From NCBI GenBank assembly GCA_023414355.1, contig JAEZOB010000038.1, positions 1 to 64,000 of the forward strand: a stretch of 64,000 bases of DNA. Direction: 5' to 3'. Shown here piece after piece: positions 43,977-53,255 of the stretch. The notes under the pieces are model-generated. The model had not been told where the DNA came from. It was given only the letters and a program-made list of their open reading frames with translations, and did no database searches. How positions within the stretch are numbered: the stretch's first letter is position 1; every line of letters begins with the position of its first letter. The position numbers and the translations under genes were made by a program. Source of the DNA: Bacillota bacterium. GTDB lineage: Bacteria; Bacillota; Clostridia; Lachnospirales; Lachnospiraceae.

Positions 43977-45764
43977 ATGGAGAACGGAAAGATTAAGGCA
44001 CTCGGAATCGCACCCTATGAAGCCATGAAAACCGCTATGGAGCGACTGGCTAAGGATCGGAAAGACCTGATACTGGATGTTTATGTAGGAGATTTATATT
44101 ATGGACAGGAGCTGGTAAACCGCCATATTGGTGAGAATTACGATGCCATCATATCTCGCGGTGGAACTGCCCAGTTGATTGAGGAGGTTACAGAAGTTCC
44201 TGTTGTGGAGATTTCTCTGTCGGTCTATGACATTCTTCGTGCAGTCAAGCTGGCGGAAAATTATCAGGAACGCTATGCAATCCTTGGTTTTCCCAATATC
44301 ACAGGTAGTGCTCATCTGCTCTGCGACTTACTTCAATATCAGGTGGATATCTTCACCGTTCATTCGGCGACAGAGGTACGCCCCCTTCTCACCAGACTCA
44401 AGACACAGGGCTACCGCATGGTGGTCTGCGATATGATCTCCCATACAGAAGCAAAGCAGCTTGGGCTGAATACCATACTGATCACTTCAGGCGCCGAAAG
44501 TATAGAGGATGCCTTCAGTCAGGCAGTAAAAATCAGCACGAGCCATAACAAGGTTCGTCAGGAGAATCTCTTCCTAAAAGAAGTACTAAAAAATTCAGGG
44601 AATTACACTGTGATTTTTGATTCCGAGGAGAAGGTCTACCTTTCCACCTGGGACAAGGAAAATGAAACAGCAGTCTATGATCTTCTCCGCCGTGAGCTCC
44701 CTCAGGTGCGCTCCTTGGATAGTCATAAGATTTTTCGAAATATCGAGGGCACTCTCTTTTCCATTACCGGCTATATGCTTCCTTATGAAGGAAAGCCGTA
44801 TGGAGTATTCTATTTTACAGACTCCAAAATTCCGATTACACAAGGTAAATACGGCATTCGGTTTTCTAATAAAAAGGAGGCTGAGGAGCAATTCTTTAAC
44901 AGCTTTTACAGTATTACCGGAGCCATGGGCGGCCTTGCCGACTCCATTGACCAGATCAGCCAAAGCTCCTTTCCGGTTATGATTACAGGTGAAAATGGTA
45001 CCGGCAAGAGTCAGATTGCGCGGGTGCTCTACACGCAGAGTCCCTTGCAAGCCAATCCTCTGGTAATTATTGACTGTAGTCAGCTGACAGAAAAGGGCTG
45101 GTCTTACCTGACCAATCATTATAATTCACCTTTTAACGACAGCAACAATACGATTTATTTTCAAAATGTAGACGCCCTTCCACCGGAACGGTGTCTTCAG
45201 TTGCTTTCCTCAATCACAGATACCAACCTTCACAAGCGGAACCGACTGATCTTCTCCTGTAGCAGTGAGAAGGATTCCCTGCTTCCTCCTGAAAGCAGGG
45301 ACTTTGTCAAGCGTCTGTCCTGCCTGACTATCTGCCTGCCGCCTTTGCGGGAGCGAATTCAGGAGCTTCCCACTCTGGCAAGTATCTATCTGTCCACTCT
45401 GAACGTGTCTCTGGGCAAGCAGTTGATCGGTTTTGAGCCAAAGGCTATGGAAATGCTGATGTACTATGATTGGCCCCAAAACTACACCCAGTTCAAACGT
45501 CTGACCAGAGAGCTGGCAGTTCTGACGGTTACCCCTTACATTACCAGCAACTCTGTGGCTAATCTTCTGGAGAAGGAACGCTCCTCCATCAGCAGCACCT
45601 ATGATACTCTGGCAGGTACCTCCATAGACTTAGAACGTCCTCTGGAAGATATCACCCGCGATATCATAAAGAAAGCCGTGGCAGACAACCACGGCAATCA
45701 AAGTCTCACCGCCAAGCAGCTCCAGATCAGCCGCACCACACTCTGGAGATATCTTAGGATGTAA
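43977..45764 (+). CDS. PrpR-N/AAA+/Fis regulator lacking the GAFTGA loop
   Basis: A 595-residue transcription factor built like sigma-54 activators. Residues about 1-185 are a PrpR-N sensor domain (DAIISRGGTAQLIEE, PVVEISLSVYDILRAV, VCDMISHTEA), then a PAS-like linker (about 190-300). The AAA+ domain (about 315-540) has Walker A GENGTGKSQ. Fis-type helix-turn-helix at the C-terminus: NQSLTAKQLQISRTTLWRYL. The GAFTGA loop that contacts sigma-54 is absent, and Walker B is degenerate (NTIYFQNVDALP in place of a DE pair). It therefore probably works with the housekeeping sigma factor. Start: ATG at 43977 behind AGGAGGTG. Confidence 0.88.
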   Translation: MENGKIKALGIAPYEAMKTAMERLAKDRKDLILDVYVGDLYYGQELVNRHIGENYDAIISRGGTAQLIEEVTEVPVVEISLSVYDILRAVKLAENYQERYAILGFPNITGSAHLLCDLLQYQVDIFTVHSATEVRPLLTRLKTQGYRMVVCDMISHTEAKQLGLNTILITSGAESIEDAFSQAVKISTSHNKVRQENLFLKEVLKNSGNYTVIFDSEEKVYLSTWDKENETAVYDLLRRELPQVRSLDSHKIFRNIEGTLFSITGYMLPYEGKPYGVFYFTDSKIPITQGKYGIRFSNKKEAEEQFFNSFYSITGAMGGLADSIDQISQSSFPVMITGENGTGKSQIARVLYTQSPLQANPLVIIDCSQLTEKGWSYLTNHYNSPFNDSNNTIYFQNVDALPPERCLQLLSSITDTNLHKRNRLIFSCSSEKDSLLPPESRDFVKRLSCLTICLPPLRERIQELPTLASIYLSTLNVSLGKQLIGFEPKAMEMLMYYDWPQNYTQFKRLTRELAVLTVTPYITSNSVANLLEKERSSISSTYDTLAGTSIDLERPLEDITRDIIKKAVADNHGNQSLTAKQLQISRTTLWRYLRM

Positions 45765-45777
45765 TAGATAAGTCAAA

Positions 45778-45812
45778 AACAGCCATTGTGAAGTAGATTC
45801 ACAGTGGCTGTT
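45778..45812 (+). terminator. Terminator of the regulator gene
   Basis: A 15-bp hairpin (one G-U pair) of AACAGCCATTGTGAA with TTCACAGTGGCTGTT, 5-nt loop, followed by ATACTTTTAA. Confidence 0.8.
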
Positions 45813-45868
45813 ATACTTTTAAGCAGTTAGTACGAAATGCACGTGCCATATCGGTCTCTTATATTGTA

Positions 45869-46210
45869 TTAATTCCAAGTCTTCCACACATCCGGCTGAT
45901 ACCCTATTGTAGATTGCTTTCCATTTCTCACAACCGGTGTCTTAATAACCTGTTGATGCTCCAAGAGCTTATCAAGCTTATCCTCTTGAGCAATAAACCT
46001 GATAAGGGCTAGTAAATCTTGATCTTTGCAGTTCTGGTTAATCATATTATCCAGGCCGCCGTTCGACTGAGCAACAGAAGTGAACTCGCCCTTGCTCATT
46101 CCCTTCTCATTCATATCAATGAACTGATACTGAATGCCCCGCTCCTTAAAGAAGCGCTCCGCCTTCTTTGTATCATTGCATTTCTTGGTTCCAAATATCT
46201 GAATATTCAT
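45869..46210 (-). CDS. ArsC/Spx-family thioredoxin-fold protein
   Basis: A 113-residue protein. GTKKCNDTKKAERFFKERGI carries a single active-site Cys (about 11), and the family end TPVVRNGKQSTIGYQPDVWKTW is present. Spx proteins have a CXXC and bind RNA polymerase; here the second Cys is missing, so it is more like the ArsC-related reductases of uncertain substrate. No other ars genes are near. Confidence 0.85.
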   Translation of the reverse strand: MNIQIFGTKKCNDTKKAERFFKERGIQYQFIDMNEKGMSKGEFTSVAQSNGGLDNMINQNCKDQDLLALIRFIAQEDKLDKLLEHQQVIKTPVVRNGKQSTIGYQPDVWKTWN

Positions 46211-46248
46211 CTTCTCGCCACCTCTGTCGGATATATATTTCCCACTTA

Positions 46249-47166
46249 TTACAAGATACTGCGGATCCAGCCGGTCACTCCTTCCGGCAGACGCTCGTCA
46301 TATGCCCGTCCATCATCAAATATCAGATTTGAATGTACCGCATTGACAATACAGTGCTGCCCCATTTCGAAGCCGAAATTGATCGATGCGACACCTCCGT
46401 CTGAATTTCTAACCCACTCAGGGAAATAGCATATACAGTTCTCCAGCTTCTGAAGCTCCTCTTCCATACAGGCAAGGCATTCCTCAAACGGAGTAAGTTC
46501 GTCTCTTCTGCCGTGAGTCAGAAGCAAATTGATTTTCTTCTTTTTTAACAGGTCAATTTCCTCTTTGTTAGGTGTATAGCCTGCTCCCATAGGAACAAAT
46601 CCGTCAAACGCATCCGGTGTATGCAAAAGAAGTTCCCAGATAAATGTTCCTCCTCTGGAATTACCGAAAAGGACAGTCTTTGAAACATTTTTTATCTCCG
46701 CCTTTCGCTTCCCGATCAATTCCATGCATGGTGCAATATAGTCATCACTCCAACCGCCTATCACATTACCGTCCGGCATTCTCTTCTCATTTGCCATGGG
46801 AATAAGGATGTAAGCTCCTCCCCCCATGCTTTCCTGATAAGCTTCGGAAGCATACAACTCACCGCCGCAGTAATTGATGCAAATCTCCCCCTCAAGCGCA
46901 TTATTGGCTCCGTGAAAGAAAACCAGCAGCGGGTACTGTTTCGAAGCATCCCTTCCATTCTTTACCGGGTCATACAGATAATAGGTTATATCCCCTACCG
47001 TATCACAGGGGAAAACATTTTTCTCGTAGAGCGAAAAATACTTTCCCACACTATAAGATGGTGCAAAGCTCACAAAATCCCCCGGTACCATTTCTTCCTG
47101 CCACGGTGCTTTCACATGATCTTTTTCGTTCTCTTCCTGCAACATTGAATCCTTATTTTCTTCCAT
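46249..47166 (-). CDS. Alpha/beta hydrolase, esterase-like
   Basis: A 305-residue cytoplasmic serine hydrolase. The oxyanion-hole region is PLLVFFHGANNALEG, the nucleophile elbow is LFGNSRGGTF (Gly-Asn-Ser-Arg-Gly), the acid is probably in LLTHGRRDELTPF and the catalytic His near the C-terminus, in MGQHCIVNAVHS. The overall layout resembles feruloyl/PHB-depolymerase-like esterases. No signal peptide. Substrate unknown. A GGAGGAG site precedes the start. Confidence 0.75.
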   Translation of the reverse strand: MEENKDSMLQEENEKDHVKAPWQEEMVPGDFVSFAPSYSVGKYFSLYEKNVFPCDTVGDITYYLYDPVKNGRDASKQYPLLVFFHGANNALEGEICINYCGGELYASEAYQESMGGGAYILIPMANEKRMPDGNVIGGWSDDYIAPCMELIGKRKAEIKNVSKTVLFGNSRGGTFIWELLLHTPDAFDGFVPMGAGYTPNKEEIDLLKKKKINLLLTHGRRDELTPFEECLACMEEELQKLENCICYFPEWVRNSDGGVASINFGFEMGQHCIVNAVHSNLIFDDGRAYDERLPEGVTGWIRSIL

Positions 47167-47268
47167 TTTCTTTCTCCTCCCATCAAGTCACGCAATGTTG
47201 GCGTATTCTTTATATATCGCTCCAGCTTCATCCTTATCATGACCTGTTCCAACAAACCAGGTACACGT

Positions 47269-47301
47269 AGGGACAGCATTGATTTCTTTCGTACTGTCCC
47301 T
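47269..47301 (-). repeat. 8-bp hairpin after the UvrA-like gene
   Basis: AGGGACAG/CTGTCCCT with a 17-nt loop, 18 bp past the stop codon. No U-run follows, so termination is uncertain. The AGGGAC arms recall the hairpin at 14736-14765. Confidence 0.4.
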
Positions 47302-47318
47302 TCGTGGAAACATTTCCT

Positions 47319-49562
47319 TTACATAGATTTTCTGATATATTTGGCAGTGATTGTTGAACTGTTCTCCACCATATCCTTTACCGTTCCCTGAAATACAACC
47401 TCACCACCGCTACTACCACCATCCGGTCCAATATCAATAATGTAATCAGCATTTTTCATTACATCCTGATTATGCTCAATAATAATCACGGTATTACCCC
47501 TATCTACGAACCGTTCAAATAGCATCATAATACTCTTAATATCAGAGGCATGGAGTCCTGTGGTTGGCTCATCTAAGATAAAGATACTTCCTTTATCATC
47601 CAGGTGTTTTGCAAGCTTCAAACGCTGGCGTTCTCCTCCGGATAATGTAGAAGTCGGCTGTCCCAGGGAAAGATATCCTAGTCCGACTTCCACCATCGCT
47701 TTTAACTGTTTCGCTATTTTCTTCTGATCTTTAAAGAAAGCAAGAGCTTCCTCAGCCGACAGTTCAAGTATTTCCATAATATTTTTTTCGTGATATTGAA
47801 TGGAAAGTGCTTCTTTGTTATAACGTTTTCCTTCACACTCTTCACATACTGTAGTGACTGGATCCATAAATACAAGCTCCGTGACAATGATGCCTCTACC
47901 TTTACAGACAGGACAGCATCCCTTACTATTGAAGGAAAACAATGATGCATCCTGACAGGTTTCCTTGGAAATTTCCTTTCTTATATCATCGAAAAATCCC
48001 AGGAAGGTTGCCGGTGTTGAACGACCTGTCGCTGTGATCTGAGTCTGATCTACCAGCACGACATCTTCCGCATATTCTCTGGCAAATACATCTCTAATTA
48101 ACGTACTTTTACCGGAACCGGCCACTCCGGTTACTACGGTCAGAATATTCAGCGGAATATCAACCGATACATTTTTTAGGTTATGACAATTCGCATCCTT
48201 CACTGATAGATACTTTACAGGTATTCTAGGCTTATGCTTTACCGGAATGACTTCTTTCATCGCATTACCGGTCAGTGTCCCCGATAAAAGAAGCTTTTCA
48301 TAGCTTCCTTCAAATAATATTTCACCACCATTTTTCCCTGCAAGCGGTCCAACATCAATAATATGATCTGCAATACTAATGATATCTTTATCGTGTTCCA
48401 CGACCAGAACTGTATTTCCTTTATCCCTAAGACTTCGAAGTAATTTACACATACGATGAACGTCCCTAGGATGCATGCCTGTACTTGGTTCGTCAAAGAT
48501 ATAGGTCATTCCGCATAAGGCACTGCCCATGTATCTGACAAGCTTCAGACGTTGTGCTTCGCCACCGGATAAGGTGGAGGATTCACGGTTCATGCTTAGG
48601 TATGGGAGACCAATATCTATCATTCTGTCTAAAGACTCCACCATATCGTCAATGATTGTTGCTGCTCTCTTGTCTTCGATTTTTAATAGTTCTTCTCTTA
48701 ACCCTGTAAATTCTAATTCACACATCTCATAAATGTTTTTTCCGTTGATCTTACAGGAAAGAGTATGATCATTCAGTCTCTTACCGTGGCAACAAGGGCA
48801 TTCTTTTTGTACAATCAGGTTTAGCAGTCTTTTGACGGATGCTTCCTTAATCGTGGAAGTATCACGCATTAATACGGTCCTTCTTAGTTGGTTAACAATT
48901 CCCTCAACCTTCTTATGTATCTGTTCCCCATCCGGTGTCTTCGCACCATAATAAAGGATGTTTTTCTCTTCTTCCGAGTAATCCCTAAATTTCTTATCTA
49001 AATCAAATAACCCTGATTCAATATATAATTTCCAGTACCAATTACCGACACCATAGGCAGGAAGCTTGACCATTCCCTCATTCCAGGATTGATCCGGATC
49101 CACCAATCCGTCTGTATCAATATCTGTAATATTGCCTAAACCAGAGCATTTTGGACACATTCCATTCGGATCATTAAAGGAAAAATAGGATGCAGTCCCA
49201 ATATGCGGAGTTCCAATGCGAGAAAATAAAACTCTTAGTACTGAATACAAATCACTGATTGTACCAACTGTTGATCGTGCATTGCCGCCCAATCTGGACT
49301 GATCCACAATAACCGATGCTGAAAGGTTATTAATATAATCAACCTTTGGTTTTTCATATTTGGGCATTCTTCCTCTGACCCATGCAGTATAGGTCTCATT
49401 CATCTGTCTCTGGCTTTCAGCTGCTATCGTATCAAATACGATACTCGATTTTCCGGAGCCGGAAACACCTGTAAAAACAACTATTTTATTTCTGGGTACC
49501 GTAAGTGATATATTTTTCAAATTATTTTGATGCAAACCTTTGATTTCTATCATATCATTCAT
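47319..49562 (-). CDS. Short UvrA-like ABC ATPase (UvrA2 type)
   Basis: A 747-residue paralogue of the excinuclease subunit UvrA, which is normally about 940 residues. It has two ABC modules: GVSGSGKSS and SGGEAQRLKLVRYM with TYIFDEPSTGMHP in the first half, GVAGSGKST and SGGERQRLKLAKHL with FILDEPTTGLH in the second. Zinc modules are CPCCHGK..C and CPVCKGRG with CEEC. The UvrB-binding region near the N-terminus appears shortened (only about 110 residues between Walker A and SRIGTPHIG). Such proteins are linked to DNA-binding-drug tolerance. uvrB and uvrC are not adjacent. Confidence 0.88.
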   Translation of the reverse strand: MNDMIEIKGLHQNNLKNISLTVPRNKIVVFTGVSGSGKSSIVFDTIAAESQRQMNETYTAWVRGRMPKYEKPKVDYINNLSASVIVDQSRLGGNARSTVGTISDLYSVLRVLFSRIGTPHIGTASYFSFNDPNGMCPKCSGLGNITDIDTDGLVDPDQSWNEGMVKLPAYGVGNWYWKLYIESGLFDLDKKFRDYSEEEKNILYYGAKTPDGEQIHKKVEGIVNQLRRTVLMRDTSTIKEASVKRLLNLIVQKECPCCHGKRLNDHTLSCKINGKNIYEMCELEFTGLREELLKIEDKRAATIIDDMVESLDRMIDIGLPYLSMNRESSTLSGGEAQRLKLVRYMGSALCGMTYIFDEPSTGMHPRDVHRMCKLLRSLRDKGNTVLVVEHDKDIISIADHIIDVGPLAGKNGGEILFEGSYEKLLLSGTLTGNAMKEVIPVKHKPRIPVKYLSVKDANCHNLKNVSVDIPLNILTVVTGVAGSGKSTLIRDVFAREYAEDVVLVDQTQITATGRSTPATFLGFFDDIRKEISKETCQDASLFSFNSKGCCPVCKGRGIIVTELVFMDPVTTVCEECEGKRYNKEALSIQYHEKNIMEILELSAEEALAFFKDQKKIAKQLKAMVEVGLGYLSLGQPTSTLSGGERQRLKLAKHLDDKGSIFILDEPTTGLHASDIKSIMMLFERFVDRGNTVIIIEHNQDVMKNADYIIDIGPDGGSSGGEVVFQGTVKDMVENSSTITAKYIRKSM

Positions 49563-49676
49563 TCTCTTCACCACCTAAACTATTGGAATTTGGATTTTAA
49601 GTTCTTTTTCAATACATAGATGGATTATATCACTGATTTAATAAAATATCTTGACATATTTTGCTCTCTCATGACG

Positions 49677-49713
49677 GGAAAAAGGAATCCCCTCTTTAGA
49701 GATCCCTTTTTCC
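49677..49713 (-). terminator. Terminator of the GH94 gene
   Basis: A 13-bp stem (one mismatch) of GGAAAAAGGAATC with GATCCCTTTTTCC and an inner CTCT/AGAG pair. Minus-strand RNA has UUUUUCCC on the 3' arm. Confidence 0.65.
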
Positions 49714-49801
49714 TGTAGTCATTTTGACTAAGTCCGGTTATATTGATTAGCCTAATTAGCTTTTATATAATTCCTAAATGATCAGGCTATCAATGATAAA
49801 A

Positions 49802-52216
49802 TTAAGACATCATCAATTCAATCTCCGTATACTCATGAAGTAGCTCAGCAGGGATATAGTTTCCTTCTATTTCCTTGCCATCGACTGTAAGCTTTTTGCA
49901 ACCCGATTCTACATGACCAGGGTTATGAACCACGATATGCAAATGGCTTCCTCTGAAATCCTTCTCAATCTCAAAGCTTTCCCATTCCTTCGGAATAGAA
50001 GGGTCTAGCTTGAGTCCATAAGGGTCCGGACGCATCCCTAAGATACCCTCGATACAGCCTACCATAATGGTAGATGCAGTACCTGTAAGCCAATGTACAT
50101 GGGAGCGGCCAAAATTAGGACTGTGCTTGCCTTCTGTGAACTGCCCGTAACAATAAGGTTCCAGCTTACGTATTTCCGCACGATCATTCTGGGCAGCCGG
50201 AGCGTTCTCCATAAAATAGGTGAAAGCTCGGTCACCGTGTCCCCTCAAGGCTTCCGCAAGAATAATCCATCCCTGAGTCTGTGAAAAAATACTCGCATTC
50301 TCCTTCGATCCGGCATTATAGATAACAGCAAGCGCACCTTCAAAAGCATGCTCATGGTATGGCGGATCCATTAAAGCTGCTCCATACCCTGTATTCAATA
50401 GCCTGTATACGCTGTCGAGAGCCGCATCTGCTTGTTTCTCCGTGGCATAACCACTGATCACGCCCCAGCTCTGCGGATTCAACCACATATTTGCTTCCGG
50501 ATCGGAACGTCTTCCGATGGTCTCTCCCTTTTGTGTGAACCCTCGGATGAAACGATCCTCATCCCAACAATGCTCCTCGATCATAGCTCCTAACTTCTGC
50601 TGACTATCCTCAAGGTATTTGATATATTCCTTATCTCCCTTATACTGTGCGAACTCTTTCAAAATTGTCATTGCATAATAGAACTGGAAAGCAACAAAGG
50701 TTGTTTCCCCTTTCTCTCCAAGTCGCAGGCAGTCATTCCAATCTGCATGGAGCCCGACAGGCAAACCGTGTACTCCCAGATGGTTCATCGAAAAATCGAT
50801 CGCACGCTTCAAATGCTCATAGACAGTGCCTTGACCCTGATTTGCATACGGAATAATCTCATCCATAAAGGAAAGATTTCCTGTTTCAGAAACATATTTA
50901 TAAATGGTCGGGAATAGCCATAAAGCATCATCTGCCCGGTAAGCAGGATGTCCCGTTTCCTTTACATAAGAGGCATCCTCCGGGGTATCTTCGTGTCCCG
51001 GATTGTGAGTAAACTTTACAAGAGGCAACCCACCACCATGATGTACCTGTGCGGAAAGCATAAACCGTATCTTCTCCTCAGCCATTTCAGGTGCAAGATG
51101 GATAATTCCTTGAATGTCCTGAACCGTATCACGATATCCGTAGCCGTTACGAAGGCCGCAATAGAAGAAGGAGGCCGCACGAGACCAAATAAAGGTGATA
51201 AAGCAATTATAGGCATTCCAGGTGTTTATCATGGAATCAAATTCCGGACTCGGAGTTTTTACCCGGAAATGCGAAAGCTTCTCATGCCAGAACGTAATCA
51301 GTTCCTCCAGCTCTTTCTCACAGATCTCCCCAGGATTCTGATATCGCTTCAGGATACTCTCTGCTTCCCGATCAGGCTTCATTCCCAGGATAAAGGCCAG
51401 ATGCTTTGTTTCCCCAGGTGCCAGTGTAACTGTAGTAGCAAGAGCACCACACCCATTTCCATTATAATTCAGCTCATTCCCCAGATCACCATTGATTACA
51501 CCGATTGGGTTCCCGTATCCATGATAAGGTCCCAAAAACTTATCTTTATCCCCGCAGTAGGAGGAAGCTTCTGCTCCGGTTAAGCCAAAGAAACGGTCGA
51601 CCGCTGTCTTGTTATCAATTGTCTCCCCTTCCTTCAGCTTATCCAGATTGCCATGCATCGTGTGTCGAATTCGATTACCACAGAAAGCAGTTCTGGTAAT
51701 AAACTGCGAATATTGCAGGTTGACCTGATCCTGTTCATAATTGTTATTATTCGTAAATTCCGCATACCCTGTTATGCATAAATTACGTGCCGTATCAGAG
51801 CAATTCGTTAATTTCAAATTCCAAACCTCATAGGAGGCATTCAGCGGAACATAATATAATGCTTCGGAATGAATTTGGCTGTATTCTGCGACCATTCGAG
51901 TATATGCTGTCCCATGATGGCATTCACTCTGATAGGAGGTAAGCTCCTTACCGACAGGCTGCCAGGAGGCCGACCAGTAATCCTTGCTGTCATTATCCCG
52001 AATATAAAGATAACGGCCCGGCTGATCAAAATTATTAAATACATAGCGCAAAATCCTACCATCGGCACCGGACTTAGCAAAGCTATAGCCACCGGCATTA
52101 TTTGAGATTATAGCGCCGTATTCCGGGGATCCGAGATAGTTCGCCCAGGGGGCCGGAGTATCCGGTCTGGTGATTACATATTCTCGTTTTTCATCATCAA
52201 AATATCCATATTGCAT
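49802..52216 (-). CDS. GH94 disaccharide phosphorylase
   Basis: A cytoplasmic phosphorylase of about 804 residues that splits a beta-linked disaccharide with phosphate to give sugar 1-phosphate. The start MQYGYFDDEKREYVITRPDT matches cellobiose/chitobiose phosphorylases, as do NYLGSPEYGAIISNNAGGYSF and GLHADWNDCLRLG, which holds the catalytic Asp. LNPQSWGVISGYAT is also typical. MQYGY at 52216 has AGGAG at the right spacing and is preferred to a start 84 bases upstream. Whether it prefers cellobiose, chitobiose or another substrate cannot be told by eye. No matching transporter is adjacent. Confidence 0.88.
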   Translation of the reverse strand: MQYGYFDDEKREYVITRPDTPAPWANYLGSPEYGAIISNNAGGYSFAKSGADGRILRYVFNNFDQPGRYLYIRDNDSKDYWSASWQPVGKELTSYQSECHHGTAYTRMVAEYSQIHSEALYYVPLNASYEVWNLKLTNCSDTARNLCITGYAEFTNNNNYEQDQVNLQYSQFITRTAFCGNRIRHTMHGNLDKLKEGETIDNKTAVDRFFGLTGAEASSYCGDKDKFLGPYHGYGNPIGVINGDLGNELNYNGNGCGALATTVTLAPGETKHLAFILGMKPDREAESILKRYQNPGEICEKELEELITFWHEKLSHFRVKTPSPEFDSMINTWNAYNCFITFIWSRAASFFYCGLRNGYGYRDTVQDIQGIIHLAPEMAEEKIRFMLSAQVHHGGGLPLVKFTHNPGHEDTPEDASYVKETGHPAYRADDALWLFPTIYKYVSETGNLSFMDEIIPYANQGQGTVYEHLKRAIDFSMNHLGVHGLPVGLHADWNDCLRLGEKGETTFVAFQFYYAMTILKEFAQYKGDKEYIKYLEDSQQKLGAMIEEHCWDEDRFIRGFTQKGETIGRRSDPEANMWLNPQSWGVISGYATEKQADAALDSVYRLLNTGYGAALMDPPYHEHAFEGALAVIYNAGSKENASIFSQTQGWIILAEALRGHGDRAFTYFMENAPAAQNDRAEIRKLEPYCYGQFTEGKHSPNFGRSHVHWLTGTASTIMVGCIEGILGMRPDPYGLKLDPSIPKEWESFEIEKDFRGSHLHIVVHNPGHVESGCKKLTVDGKEIEGNYIPAELLHEYTEIELMMS

Positions 52217-52349
52217 ATTCGCTCCTGCATGATTTGATAAGATATCAATCATGCTTATCCTTTCCGTATTATAGCTAATGGAATTAGGATACCATCTCAT
52301 GGAAAAAATGTCAAAGGAACCGTTAAAATATAGCTATCTCCTTCCAGAA

Positions 52350-53057
52350 TTACCCCTTAAAATGAAGTTCCTTCATCCCTTCTACCTCGTTGCATATGGA
52401 CTGAAGTTTGCAGCTTGCACAATCCATTGTTACATCACGTAAAATGTGGTCAAGTGCGGCTGTGATTTGATCGGTTTTTTGTGCCAAGCTCGTTATTTCA
52501 CTATAATTAAATTCCGGCAAGGTTATAAATATAATCTGTACTGCGATGACCTGAGGATGTGCTTTATAAGCATCCAGATACCTCCGGCCGACTTTCGCAA
52601 AGCTTAATCCCTGATCCAACGCGGCCTTACTAATTCGAACGGGTTCATGATTTATGCCGGTGGAAATACGGCTCATAAAGCCTTCCGGATTCACTGCATA
52701 GCGTGTATTGATCAATTGTCGCATGGAATCATAGATGGCCTCACCTTTTCCCATAAGCTCTTCTTCAATACGCAGCAGGGTTATTCTGGCATATGGTGTA
52801 TCTGTGCTGAGCGCGGATAAATCTTTTCCATATAGGACCACGCCATCACCGTCCACAAGCTCCTTCGATGAGGTTACTCCTAAAAAACCAACCGCCGGCA
52901 GCGTTCCCGCACCAAGCTCATAGGCCATTTCTGAGCGCAGTACGAGGTTTTGCCTTCCTGCGTCCGGCCAGGGCGAGCAGTTCGTCTCAAGCTTTTGACC
53001 GCTTTGTCCATGTAAAAGGCTGATTACGTTCGAAATCTGTTCATCATATATTTTCAT
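52350..53057 (-). CDS. Acetyl-CoA-synthase (CdhC/AcsB)-like protein without A-cluster domain
   Basis: A 235-residue protein. The core YELGAGTLPAVGFLGV, then ELVDGDGVVLYGKDL, ARITLLRIEEELM, NPEGFMSRI and VRISKAALDQGLSFAKVGRRYLDAY follow the order of the central region of the CO dehydrogenase/acetyl-CoA synthase beta subunit (ELGG, DGKVEVIGPD, VAGRKMQ, WIRISKDA). The C-terminal catalytic domain that binds the Ni-Ni-[4Fe-4S] A-cluster is missing. Instead it ends with CASCKLQSIC (Cys-X2-Cys-X4-Cys), a possible metal site. No SD precedes the start, which follows the small upstream gene by 15 bp, so coupled translation is likely. The homology is read by eye and moderate. Confidence 0.55.
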   Translation of the reverse strand: MKIYDEQISNVISLLHGQSGQKLETNCSPWPDAGRQNLVLRSEMAYELGAGTLPAVGFLGVTSSKELVDGDGVVLYGKDLSALSTDTPYARITLLRIEEELMGKGEAIYDSMRQLINTRYAVNPEGFMSRISTGINHEPVRISKAALDQGLSFAKVGRRYLDAYKAHPQVIAVQIIFITLPEFNYSEITSLAQKTDQITAALDHILRDVTMDCASCKLQSICNEVEGMKELHFKG

Positions 53058-53072
53058 AGCATTGTCTATGTA

Positions 53073-53240
53073 TTATGGCAGTGGTCTACGCTTGAAGCGA
53101 TCGTACCATTTGTTGATAATCGGCTGCATCTTTGATGATAGCTTCATATCCAGATTAAAAAAGTAAATAACCAGACTCAATAAAAACAGTACAAAAAATA
53201 TGATTACAATAATACTGATAATCTTTAATAAAACAGCCAT
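53073..53240 (-). CDS. Small single-pass membrane protein (55 aa)
   Basis: A 55-residue protein with one long hydrophobic helix (residues about 3-28, from LLKIISIIVIIFFVLFLL) and a basic C-terminal tail ending NKWYDRFKRRPLP. ATG has AAGGAGA eight bases upstream. It is tightly packed (15 bp each side) between the dehydratase activator and the acetyl-CoA-synthase-like gene, so it is part of the operon. It could anchor the complex at the membrane; I do not recognise a family. Confidence 0.7.
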   Translation of the reverse strand: MAVLLKIISIIVIIFFVLFLLSLVIYFFNLDMKLSSKMQPIINKWYDRFKRRPLP

Positions 53241-53255
53241 AAAACAGTCTCCTTC

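Noticed and set aside
50948..51583. 211-codon plus-strand frame
   Set aside because: Antisense to the GH94 phosphorylase; low-complexity mirror of that gene.
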